From assembly GCA_017630215.1 (NCBI GenBank), contig JAGBVR010000007.1, positions 62,001-126,000 on the forward strand: a DNA stretch of 64,000 nt, in the 5' to 3' direction. The translations under genes and the position numbers were made by a program. This stretch comes from Bacteroidales bacterium. Its GTDB lineage: Bacteria; Bacteroidota; Bacteroidia; Bacteroidales; UBA932. Under the pieces are notes generated by a model that saw only the letters and a list, made by a program, of their open reading frames with translations, searched no databases and was not told the origin of the DNA. Below, piece by piece: positions 1 through 8,221 of this stretch; within the stretch, counting starts at the first letter, position 1, and the number at the start of each line of letters is the position of its first letter.

Positions 1-157
1 TGCCGTTCTTACTGGTCTGGGTGAAATTTGTTCCGTCTGTAACAATGACTCCAGAAAGTTTTTCCTCACCGGAAACGACACTTCCGCTAACCTTTCGTGC
101 ATCAGCAGAAAAACAGGCTGCTCCAAACGCCAGGAGCATGAATAAAATCTTCTTCAT
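1..157 (-). CDS. Metallophosphoesterase, N-terminal fragment (runs off window)
   Basis: Reverse-strand reading from the ATG at 155-157 gives MKKILFMLLAFGAACFSADA, a signal peptide, followed by RKVSGSVVSGEEKL and a segment ending TQTSKNG that stays open to base 1. This closely matches residues 21-52 of the next gene upstream (RKVTGRVFSGKENL and TQTKKNG), so it is the start of a second, tandem copy of the exported calcineurin-like phosphoesterase. Only the signal peptide and the start of the N-terminal beta-sandwich domain are visible; the catalytic domain lies outside. The gap to the upstream gene is 6 nt, so the two are one transcript. Family call rests on paralogy with the neighbour. Confidence 0.75.
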   Translation of the reverse strand, partial: MKKILFMLLAFGAACFSADARKVSGSVVSGEEKLSGVIVTDGTNFTQTSKNG

Positions 158-163
158 ATATCT

Positions 164-1654
164 TTACATTTTATATATTCCCGTATCCCTGAGCAGCTGA
201 ACTGCATTTTCCGGCAGGTCTTCGCGAACCATCTTCTCTGCCTTCACATCCTTATACTTGCTCATATCCACATCACATTCCCACTTCTGGCCGAAGCGTC
301 CGGTAACTACAACCTTCACATTCCTGGCATCCTTGCCTGGAACAGCAGAGAAATAATGCCAGTTCAGACGCGGCAGCTTGTAATCCGGAATTTTCTTGCC
401 TTTGAATGCAGCATTGATATCCTTTATATAATTAGGCGAGAGATCAAAGACAGGTTCAAGAACGCCCATTGGCTTTCCATCCTGAAACCACTCCACCTTC
501 CATGCAGAATCCCAGTCCCATACATTCGCGACTATTCCTTCAGGGTTAAGAGGAGTCTCTCCAGGCATGAAGAATTCCACCTGATAATCCTTATCCTTAC
601 CCAATGATTTGTAATACCACTCGGTCTGACCGTCCTTGCATGTAAAAACCTTATATCCGCAAGGAGTTCCGTCCGTACAATAATATGTGTCCCACCATGA
701 TGCGCAGATAGCTGCCACATTGTGCTCCACTATATTTTCCTCATATATCATATTATTTGAAATATGCGTATGGCCGGAAATGAAGCTTACTTTATGCCCA
801 CGGACGATATCGAAGAATTCTTCCGTAGCTACAATCCACGGTTCTTCAGGAGTAAACCATCTGAAAACGGTTCCGTGCTGTATGACATAGAGGTCAGCCT
901 CCTGAGGTACGAATTCCATGAATCCCTTGACCCATACAAGTACATGAGGTGCATAGCCCTCCTTATACTTTTTCTGAGTGTCATAGATGATATTGTCAAG
1001 ACAGATTACTGCATCCTTGCCGAGGAAGAATGCATAATTCTCAGGTCCCATCGCCTTTCTATAGGCAGCAGTAGTCTCCAGGTCACCTTTCAATGCAAGT
1101 TCGTGATCATGATTACCGACTACAGGATAGAAAGGAATCCCTGCACGAACAATCTCTTTCTTGTAATCCTCAAGAAGCTCGAGAGAATCCCAGCAGATAT
1201 CGCCAAGTATCACTCCTGCCACCGCTCCTTCAAGTTTGCCCGCAGTCTCAGTCAATTCCTGCATAGGCAGGGCTGAGAACTGGGAGAAATGCTTCTTGCT
1301 CTTGGTCTGGGGATCACTGACTGCAATGATAGAATAGTTTCCGGAATTGTCAGTCTTGATAAGATCAAAGACGAAATTGTCCTTTCCTTCAGCTCTCTGA
1401 TAGAATGCCGGCACACCGGAAGACCAGTCTGCCGCATATCCCGCAGGAGTCACGATATACACGAACTCCGCATCATCATTGATCTCGAAAGAGAATTTAC
1501 CATTTTTCTTTGTCTGTGTGAAGTGTTGACCGTCAGTGACGATCACATCTTTGAGATTTTCCTTTCCAGAAAACACTCTTCCGGTCACCTTTCTGGCCTG
1601 GGCCATGCCACTCACGGCAAGAAGAGTCATCAAAGTTATTACAAGTCTCTTCAT
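164..1654 (-). CDS. Exported calcineurin-like metallophosphoesterase
   Basis: 496 residues. Signal peptide at 1-20 (cleavage likely after AQA), then an N-terminal beta-sandwich (about 21-100, MetallophosN type), a calcineurin-like phosphoesterase core (about 108-300) and a C-terminal beta domain (about 310-496). Metal-site motifs are visible: SDPQ (113-116, in place of the usual DxH), GDICWD (151-156), GNHDHE (180-185), QHG (259-261) and GHTH (294-297). The family hydrolyses phosphomono- or phosphodiesters with a two-metal centre; the periplasm or cell surface is the likely site. It follows the metallo-beta-lactamase-fold gene by 7 nt and precedes a paralogue by 6 nt. The substrate is unknown; the nearby GlpT-type transporter suggests a small organophosphate product. 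Confidence 0.85.
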   Translation of the reverse strand: MKRLVITLMTLLAVSGMAQARKVTGRVFSGKENLKDVIVTDGQHFTQTKKNGKFSFEINDDAEFVYIVTPAGYAADWSSGVPAFYQRAEGKDNFVFDLIKTDNSGNYSIIAVSDPQTKSKKHFSQFSALPMQELTETAGKLEGAVAGVILGDICWDSLELLEDYKKEIVRAGIPFYPVVGNHDHELALKGDLETTAAYRKAMGPENYAFFLGKDAVICLDNIIYDTQKKYKEGYAPHVLVWVKGFMEFVPQEADLYVIQHGTVFRWFTPEEPWIVATEEFFDIVRGHKVSFISGHTHISNNMIYEENIVEHNVAAICASWWDTYYCTDGTPCGYKVFTCKDGQTEWYYKSLGKDKDYQVEFFMPGETPLNPEGIVANVWDWDSAWKVEWFQDGKPMGVLEPVFDLSPNYIKDINAAFKGKKIPDYKLPRLNWHYFSAVPGKDARNVKVVVTGRFGQKWECDVDMSKYKDVKAEKMVREDLPENAVQLLRDTGIYKM

Positions 1655-1661
1655 ATCTGTG

Positions 1662-2879
1662 TTAGTTTACTCCAGCTGTCTTGATCTCAGAAATATACTT
1701 CACCGGATAGTCCAGTTTATCAGGGTCAAGAACGAAGACCTGATACTGCTTTCCGCCCTCATAAACTCTGACTACAATATGTCCCCATGGCTTGAAATGT
1801 GACCATAATTCCTCACTGAGCTTCTCACGGGCCTTGTCCACTGTAATGTAGAACTCACCCATGTCAGGCCATACGAGAGGGTCCGTCATTCTTGTCATTG
1901 TAGAAGGGACAGGATGGTTGTTGCTTCTTGCGTCAATCACCACCACCTCTGGAGACAAGGTATTGAGAAAGAATCCGTTGCAGGTATCATAATACCCATG
2001 ATGATTGGCCTTGATAACATCCACATTACCGCAGACTCTTGCCACACCTGATTCCATATCTCTCTCATTTGACTTGTAGCTCTTCCAGTTTCCGCCACTG
2101 AGGTCACCACCATTATAATATCTGAAATCGCCATAAGTGATTACAAGGGCTGTAGAATTCACATTTTCGTCAAAAAGTTTAGGATCACCCTTGTACTGTT
2201 TTACGGCCTCGGTTCCCTTACCGGTCCATACCTCTCCGTTAGCCGCCAGGTTACGGATCTCGAAGTTATTCCTGTACTTCTTAGGATCGTTAAGCATCTT
2301 GATCTGATTCAGGGCACCGACATCGAATCTCTCCATCTTCATACCCTGCGCCTTCTTGTACTCGATAAATTTGAAATACTCCGGCATAAAGCCCTTGTTT
2401 GCACCCTCGACCTTCTTTCTTGAAGGAAAGTCGTAATCAGGATAGTTCCTGTCGATCAATGTACCGAAATCCACAAATTCTCCCACAAGAGTGATTCCGG
2501 AGAGTCCATATCCGTTCTTACCTTGCAGCATCTGAAGGACAGCACCCATATGGTCATCATGGAAATGAGTGATCATCGCATAATCCACCTTTGTCTTGTT
2601 CGGAAGATCTTCCATTACCTTCTTCATATAGATTGCCTGCCACTCTCCCGCTCTCTTGGTCGTATCAGGGTGCTGCGGGTCCTTTGCCTTTCCATTATCG
2701 CCGGCATCGATCATCAATGTCGTTCCGTCAGGCATCACAATGAAGGTCGCGTCTCCCCTTCCGGTAGCGATGGTATGGATGTCCATATAGCCTTCCTGCC
2801 ACTTGGGAAGGTATTCCTGAGCTGTTGTCAGCTGGAAAAATGCAGCGAATGCTGCAAATGTCAAGAGTAATCTTCTCAT
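1662..2879 (-). CDS. Exported metallo-beta-lactamase-fold hydrolase (ComEC/Rec2-like domain)
   Basis: 405 residues with signal peptide MRRLLLTFAAFAAFFQLTTA. The MBL fold begins around residue 35. The metal-binding HxHxDH motif is present as THFHDDH (104-110), with a later GGDLSGG strand-turn and an IKANHHGYYD segment supplying a further histidine, typical of the MBL proteins related to the ComEC C-terminal domain. Such enzymes cleave phosphodiester or ester bonds using one or two zinc ions. It is the first gene of the second transcript of the locus, directly upstream of two metallophosphoesterases, so a role in breaking down phosphate esters or phosphodiester polymers outside the cytoplasm is plausible but inferred. 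Class confident, substrate unknown. Confidence 0.8.
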   Translation of the reverse strand: MRRLLLTFAAFAAFFQLTTAQEYLPKWQEGYMDIHTIATGRGDATFIVMPDGTTLMIDAGDNGKAKDPQHPDTTKRAGEWQAIYMKKVMEDLPNKTKVDYAMITHFHDDHMGAVLQMLQGKNGYGLSGITLVGEFVDFGTLIDRNYPDYDFPSRKKVEGANKGFMPEYFKFIEYKKAQGMKMERFDVGALNQIKMLNDPKKYRNNFEIRNLAANGEVWTGKGTEAVKQYKGDPKLFDENVNSTALVITYGDFRYYNGGDLSGGNWKSYKSNERDMESGVARVCGNVDVIKANHHGYYDTCNGFFLNTLSPEVVVIDARSNNHPVPSTMTRMTDPLVWPDMGEFYITVDKAREKLSEELWSHFKPWGHIVVRVYEGGKQYQVFVLDPDKLDYPVKYISEIKTAGVN

Positions 2880-2906
2880 CGAGTATCAATTTAGTGTTAA
2901 ATCTTA

Positions 2907-2914
2907 CAAAGATA
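2907..2914 (-). promoter_or_regulatory. -7 box of the MBL/phosphoesterase transcript
   Basis: On the reverse strand this reads TATCTTTG, a match to the Bacteroidota -7 consensus TAnnTTTG, 27 nt before the ATG of the MBL-fold gene. No clear TTTG -33 box sits 19 nt upstream, so an activator may be needed. It lies just downstream of the terminator of the SusCD operon, which supports a separate transcript. Confidence 0.5.
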
Positions 2915-2950
2915 ACCAATAATCGTATATGCTCTGCTCCAAACACGAAA

Positions 2951-2978
2951 AAAGTCCGATGCTTTTGCACCGGACTTT
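2951..2978 (-). terminator. Intrinsic terminator of the SusCD operon
   Basis: Reverse-strand transcript: AAAGTCCG, a 12-nt loop, CGGACTTT, then a run of T. The perfect 8-bp stem begins 19 nt after the stop codon of the BACON surface lipoprotein, and separates this operon from the MBL/phosphoesterase genes. Confidence 0.8.
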
Positions 2979-2997
2979 AATATTAAACTATATAATG

Positions 2998-5900
2998 TTA
3001 GTACATTACAATGATTGGGCTCATAGCGCCACCCTTGATACGGATTGTACCTCCGTTAGGAGATGGAAGAGGTCCCTTGCCACTTGCCTGAGTATTGACA
3101 AGACAAGTCTCACGGATATGGAACTCAGACATGTCAACAGTAGTAGTCACAGCAAACTGGATGTGGAACTCAGTTGTGTTGTTGTGGTTCACATTGTAAG
3201 TGATTGTCTGGCCCTCGATTTCCTCTGTTACAGTCGGCATTGCAGGCTTCCAGGTGTCACCGTCAAGATACTCTACAAGCCAGTACTTCATACCTGTACC
3301 TGATGTTCTTGAATAGAAAGAAGCAGCCACGATAGAACCTGCAGGGATATTCTGCTCAGCTGTAAGGTTCCAGCTGTCACCAGGCCACTGACCTTCTACA
3401 TAAGGCTCACCTGTAGAACCGCAGACATTTCTTGCCTTACCATCAACATCGATTTCATTCTTATCGATCTGAACGTAAGTAAGCTTACCGTTTCCGCCGG
3501 CATTTGCAGCCACAAACAATCCGCCATCACCGGCATCCTTACGGTATGTACCCGGATCAAGACCACCCCAAGTATCAGTATATGAAGCCATGCCCTCCTT
3601 AGAGAGATCCCAGGCAGCAAGTACTGTTGCTTTTGGCTTAGCCACCTTGATGTTGTCGATGTACCATCTCTTCTGGTCAACTCCGTCAGAATTGTCAAGA
3701 ACTGTAGGACGGATAGTGATTCTTGTAGCATTGTTCACGCCCTTGAGGAGGAACTTAACGTTCTGCCACTTAAGGTCACCCTTCTCCTGATCAGGTGATA
3801 CAGGAAGGCTTATCTTAGTCTGTGAATCAGCGCATACACCTTCGCCATCAAGTTCAACAACGATCTGTACCTTATCGATATTTCCGCTACCTGTCATATG
3901 TGCAGACCAATCGAATGAAAGAACCACATCAGTTGCCTCTGCACCTTCAAGTTCCATTGCAGGAAGTTTGATACCGGTATGCTTGCTTGTAGCACCGAAC
4001 TTGAGATAGTACTTCTGGGTATAGAATGAAGTGACAGATGGATTTACATCCTCATATCCTCTATTAGCGTATTCAGCAAGGAATGAAGGATATCCCTCTA
4101 CACCTGCTCCATCATTTGCATAACCCACACCATCATATTCCTGATGAGATGCCTGAGTATATACGTTAGGAGCCTTTCCGGAAGGATTATCGTCAGCTAC
4201 AGAGTCTCCTGATCCGTAAGCATCAGCCCAAGGAGCTACCCAGCTGAAGTCCTCGAAGAAATAGATACCGGTCTCATAAGCAGCCTGAGTGAGAGTATAT
4301 ACAGACTCGATGTTAAGGTCAGCATTGAATACACGGATGCGCGCTGTTCTTGGCTGATCCACAGCATTAGCCTCATAGTTCACTACAACCTCAGAAGTCT
4401 CGACAATAGCCTTAGTCTCCACCTTTGAAACAGTTACCCAAGAAGCGTCAGCCTCTACTTCGTATGCTACGTTAGACTGGACAGCAAGCTTGAATGAACC
4501 TGCGTCGAAACCTGTGTTACCACTGTTACCGCCGATGATGCTGATGAGCGGCTCGAGCTCTCCACCAGCTGCAGACTGTACCACGTGGATAGTCTTTCTT
4601 GTATCAGCTGATGCGAGAGTGATAGTACCCTTGCGGAGAGTGTTGAGCGTGCTTGGCTGGCAAGTTACCTTAACGGTAGTCTCCTCACCTGCAAGACCCT
4701 CAAGTACGTCGATGCTGAACCAGTCAGTATCGAATCCCTTTGTAAGTGTCCAGTCGTAGTCAGAATTGATCTTGAGTTCAACCGGTGCAAGAGGAGTACC
4801 CTCGAATGTCACGATTTCTTCAGAAACTGTAACGTTTGCATATACAGGATCCTTGTAAGGAATGTCAGAGTCAGAAACCTTGACATTGTCCAGGTGCCAA
4901 CGCTGCTGATCTGGAGTTGCAGATGCAAACTCGAGAGGACGGATCATCACTCTTGTAGTGTTGTTCACACCCTTGAGGAGAACTGTCACATGATGCCAGT
5001 TGAGATCACCCTTTTCGAGTGAGTGTGGGAATGGATCACTGATCTTTGTACCGTTATCAAAGAATCCGGCACCCTCAAGCTCTACAACGACAGAAACCTT
5101 ATCGATATTGCCTGTACCTGTCATATGTGGAGACCAGTCAAAGTCGAGCTCTGCATTGATAAGCTCGCCACCCTCAAGTTCCATTGCAGGAAGCTTGATA
5201 CCTCCGTGGTTGCTGGTCTTACCGAACTTCCAGTAGTAAGCCTGTGGATAGATAACCTTTGCATCTGGGTTGAGATCCTCGTAACCACGAGCGTAGAACT
5301 CTTCCATAAGCATTGCGAGGCCACCATTTGTCTTGAGGTTAGGAGCCTCGGCACTTGGATTGTCCGTTCCGACAGCATCTCCTACAGGAGTAGATGTTTC
5401 TGCATATACATCAAGGAAAGGCTTCATCCAAGAGAAGTCATCGAAGAAGTAAGCCTTGAGGTCATCATTGAGACCGAGATCCTCTACATTTGTAACAACG
5501 AGGTTTACAGTAGTACCGTTAAGACCAACGAAATAAGCCTCAAGCTTCACATTGTGCATATTCACAGCATCGAGGTCAACACCACCTACTACAGGATCCA
5601 GAAGAGTCACTGATACAGGAACAGATGTCTCGAACTGGAGATTGCGGCCGAGAAGACCAGCCTGGACAGTCACGTAAAGCACCTTGTTTGCATTTGCAGG
5701 ATCGAGGTTTGCGAGGAGGTCGATCGGTGAAGGATGAGAAACCTCTGCAGAAGAGAGGATATCCACCTGACCGGCAATTATAGAAGCGATTCCGCCGTTG
5801 GTCACCTTCTCACCAGCGATGAACACCTTGTCACCCACCTTTGCATCGCCCTTATATGTCACAAACATAAGAGCAGAAGCATCCTTTACTACGATTCCGT

Positions 5901-6378
5901 CAGCAGCTGCTGCAACAATCTGAGCCTCAGGGATCTTCACAAACTTGCCATCCTCGAGAACAGCAGCGTCAGCGATAGACATTTCCTTTGCGTCACGATA
6001 GTTGTCACCCTTCTGATATACGATAAGCTCACCCTGTCTTTCGATGTACTTACCACGGAAGATTACATTTGCCTGACGTGGTGCAGCTACTGTACCGTCA
6101 GAAGCAAGGTTATCTGTTACAGAGACTGTTACATCCACTGCACCATTACCTGACATTGGTGAGATAGTCACCCAGTCAGCCTCGCAGTCAGCAACCCATT
6201 CACCGTCGGCATAGACAGGAACGACCTGCTCGGGAGCATTTGTAGCGGCAAACGTAACGCTTGGACTTTCAGTCGCTACTGCGTTTGCTGCCGGATCGAT
6301 TTCCTCCTTACAGCCCACAAGTGCAGCTGAAGCGAGGAAAAGGCCCAATGCAATATTCTTGATTGTATTGATTTTCAT
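2998..6378 (-). CDS. BACON-domain surface lipoprotein, probable ligand-binding partner of SusCD
   Basis: 1126 residues, last gene of the GlpT-phosphoesterase-SusC-SusD operon (11 nt after SusD). The lipobox ALVGC places the lipid on Cys23. Visible layout: BACON-like domain about 35-123; an OB-like DUF5689-type segment about 130-300; a jelly-roll-like module starting FFDDFSW at about 311-505; two more BACON-like domains about 510-700; a second copy of the jelly-roll module (YFFEDFSW) about 705-905; and a distinct C-terminal module about 915-1126. The two jelly-roll copies share blocks such as IKLPAMELEG, HMTGTGNIDKV/HMTGSGNIDKV and the DNVKV/DNIKV end. No catalytic motif is seen. By position it resembles SusE/F-type surface binding proteins; the ligand is unknown. 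Confidence 0.75.
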   Translation of the reverse strand: MKINTIKNIALGLFLASAALVGCKEEIDPAANAVATESPSVTFAATNAPEQVVPVYADGEWVADCEADWVTISPMSGNGAVDVTVSVTDNLASDGTVAAPRQANVIFRGKYIERQGELIVYQKGDNYRDAKEMSIADAAVLEDGKFVKIPEAQIVAAAADGIVVKDASALMFVTYKGDAKVGDKVFIAGEKVTNGGIASIIAGQVDILSSAEVSHPSPIDLLANLDPANANKVLYVTVQAGLLGRNLQFETSVPVSVTLLDPVVGGVDLDAVNMHNVKLEAYFVGLNGTTVNLVVTNVEDLGLNDDLKAYFFDDFSWMKPFLDVYAETSTPVGDAVGTDNPSAEAPNLKTNGGLAMLMEEFYARGYEDLNPDAKVIYPQAYYWKFGKTSNHGGIKLPAMELEGGELINAELDFDWSPHMTGTGNIDKVSVVVELEGAGFFDNGTKISDPFPHSLEKGDLNWHHVTVLLKGVNNTTRVMIRPLEFASATPDQQRWHLDNVKVSDSDIPYKDPVYANVTVSEEIVTFEGTPLAPVELKINSDYDWTLTKGFDTDWFSIDVLEGLAGEETTVKVTCQPSTLNTLRKGTITLASADTRKTIHVVQSAAGGELEPLISIIGGNSGNTGFDAGSFKLAVQSNVAYEVEADASWVTVSKVETKAIVETSEVVVNYEANAVDQPRTARIRVFNADLNIESVYTLTQAAYETGIYFFEDFSWVAPWADAYGSGDSVADDNPSGKAPNVYTQASHQEYDGVGYANDGAGVEGYPSFLAEYANRGYEDVNPSVTSFYTQKYYLKFGATSKHTGIKLPAMELEGAEATDVVLSFDWSAHMTGSGNIDKVQIVVELDGEGVCADSQTKISLPVSPDQEKGDLKWQNVKFLLKGVNNATRITIRPTVLDNSDGVDQKRWYIDNIKVAKPKATVLAAWDLSKEGMASYTDTWGGLDPGTYRKDAGDGGLFVAANAGGNGKLTYVQIDKNEIDVDGKARNVCGSTGEPYVEGQWPGDSWNLTAEQNIPAGSIVAASFYSRTSGTGMKYWLVEYLDGDTWKPAMPTVTEEIEGQTITYNVNHNNTTEFHIQFAVTTTVDMSEFHIRETCLVNTQASGKGPLPSPNGGTIRIKGGAMSPIIVMY

Positions 6379-6389
6379 AACTCGAATTA

Positions 6390-8204
6390 TTATTCTTCTG
6401 TTTCTGTTTCTTCAAGACCGTCGGCCCAGTTTGGATTCTGAGTAAGCTGAGGATTCAACGAACGCTCAGTAGTAGGGATACCGTAGAGGTAATCTCTGCT
6501 CTCATCGAATATGTGAGCATTTGCCGGATTCTCCTGTGGCTGTGGATTGATATAACCCATTGTACCATCTGTAAGCATCACACCAGTAAGTACACCTACC
6601 TCGAATGCAGCAACACCTGCCTTGTCAGCCGGCTTCTTGCCTTCGTAGATAACGATGTCAGCCTTCTGGTCACCAGTAAGATCATACTCACCAAGACCTG
6701 GGAAGTACTGTCCGTGCATAGCCTGATTGATGCAGAGACCTTCCTTCCATCTCATAAGGTCATCCCAACGGAATCCCTCCTGGAAGAGCTCGATAGCACG
6801 CTCACGACGGATCTCAAGAATCACACCCTCGTTCTGGCCAGATACATTGCGGTATCCGTACTCCTCTGACTTGAGGTACCAGTCTGGATTAGCATTAGCT
6901 TCAGCCATGTTCATGTGCGGCATTCCTACGCGGTCACGAAGAAGGTTAACAGAAATATCAAGATCACCCTGAGTAAGAGTTCCGAGTTCAGCCTTTGCCT
7001 CAGCATAGATAAGATACATCTCTGCGATTCTGTAAACTGGAATATCATTGTAAGACATATCCACACGGTTTACCTGTGGAAGAGTCTCATCCATAACCCA
7101 CTTTACAAGCTGATAACCTGTAGATGAAGAACCGAGATCCGGTGCAGAAACAGTTGTAGCACCAAGTCTGATATAACCAGGAGTTACAGTCGAAGCTGCA
7201 AGACGTGGGTCACGGTCAGCCATCTGCTCTACGAACTGCATTGTTGCCCATCCTTCCTTGTCAGTGAATCTTGAACCATCCTTCATAAGGTAGCTGTCCA
7301 CAAACTTCTTTGTAAGACCAGGGCAACCCTGTGTAGGCATTGTTGCATATGCAGTAGAGTTGTTGTAGATCTGAAGGCTGAGGTCATTCTTGATGGCAAA
7401 GATGTATTCCTTCGCATCTGACTCATCAGCAGCAAAAAGATTTCTGTAATCAGGTGCCAATGAATAAAGGCCGCAATCCATAACTTCCTTAGCAGCCTTG
7501 GCAGCAAGGTCGAGATAGTAAGTATAAGGCTGAGCATCTTCAGGAAGAGCAAGGTCACCTGTCAATGTAACATGGCCTTCATGATACTTTCTGAATGTAC
7601 CCTCATAGAGACAGAACTCTGCCTTAAGAGCGAGGGCTGCATATTTGTTAACGCGGAAAGTAGATACTGATGCAGGAAGATTCGCAATAGCGTAATCGAT
7701 ATCCTCGATCATCTTCTGCATTACGAACTCTCTTGAATCTCTTGGAGCATAAAGCTGTGCATCCTCTGAACCAAGCTCCACTTCTACCCATGGAACGTTT
7801 CCGAATGCCTTCACCTTCTCGAAATAGAAGAAAGCTCTGAAAAATCTTGCCACAGCATTGTAGTGGGCTACAGCAGCCTCATCCTGACAGTTAGCTGAGT
7901 AAGCAAGGAATGTGTTGATACGTCTGAGGTTAGTCCAGTTCCAGCTAACACCATTGTTGACTGTTCTGAATGTACCTCCGTGAAGCTCCTTGGTAAGGTT
8001 GATCTCGATACAGTGATCACTCTGCTGCTCGTAGGCAAGCTTATCAAGAAGGTTATTGTAGAGAGGGTTTGTAAACAGCTGGAGGTCTGTTTCAGTCTTG
8101 AAATAGCTCTCCGGGCTGAGTCGGTCCTGTGGAACCTCATTGAGGAAATCACACGAAGTTACGCAAAGCAGGACAAACAAAGATGCAATTATCGTTTTCT
8201 TCAT
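6390..8204 (-). CDS. susD: SusD/RagB-family outer-membrane lipoprotein
   Basis: 604 residues. SusD-like proteins cap the SusC channel on the cell surface and deliver ligand. The lipobox VTSC in MKKTIIASLFVLLCVTSC is followed by DFLNEVPQDRLSPESYF, a typical SusD start, and the C-terminal half carries the usual YRIAEMYLIYAEA and EIRRERAIELFQEGFRWDDLMRWKEG motifs. An in-frame ATG lies 15 nt further upstream (8219), but it is inside the GGAGGA ribosome-binding site that serves the ATG at 8204, so 8204 is chosen. It starts 17 nt after SusC and ends 11 nt before the BACON lipoprotein. The ligand is probably a phosphorylated glycan or organophosphate judging from operon context, which is inference. 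Confidence 0.95.
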   Translation of the reverse strand: MKKTIIASLFVLLCVTSCDFLNEVPQDRLSPESYFKTETDLQLFTNPLYNNLLDKLAYEQQSDHCIEINLTKELHGGTFRTVNNGVSWNWTNLRRINTFLAYSANCQDEAAVAHYNAVARFFRAFFYFEKVKAFGNVPWVEVELGSEDAQLYAPRDSREFVMQKMIEDIDYAIANLPASVSTFRVNKYAALALKAEFCLYEGTFRKYHEGHVTLTGDLALPEDAQPYTYYLDLAAKAAKEVMDCGLYSLAPDYRNLFAADESDAKEYIFAIKNDLSLQIYNNSTAYATMPTQGCPGLTKKFVDSYLMKDGSRFTDKEGWATMQFVEQMADRDPRLAASTVTPGYIRLGATTVSAPDLGSSSTGYQLVKWVMDETLPQVNRVDMSYNDIPVYRIAEMYLIYAEAKAELGTLTQGDLDISVNLLRDRVGMPHMNMAEANANPDWYLKSEEYGYRNVSGQNEGVILEIRRERAIELFQEGFRWDDLMRWKEGLCINQAMHGQYFPGLGEYDLTGDQKADIVIYEGKKPADKAGVAAFEVGVLTGVMLTDGTMGYINPQPQENPANAHIFDESRDYLYGIPTTERSLNPQLTQNPNWADGLEETETEE

Positions 8205-8221
8205 TTTATTTTCCTCCATTA

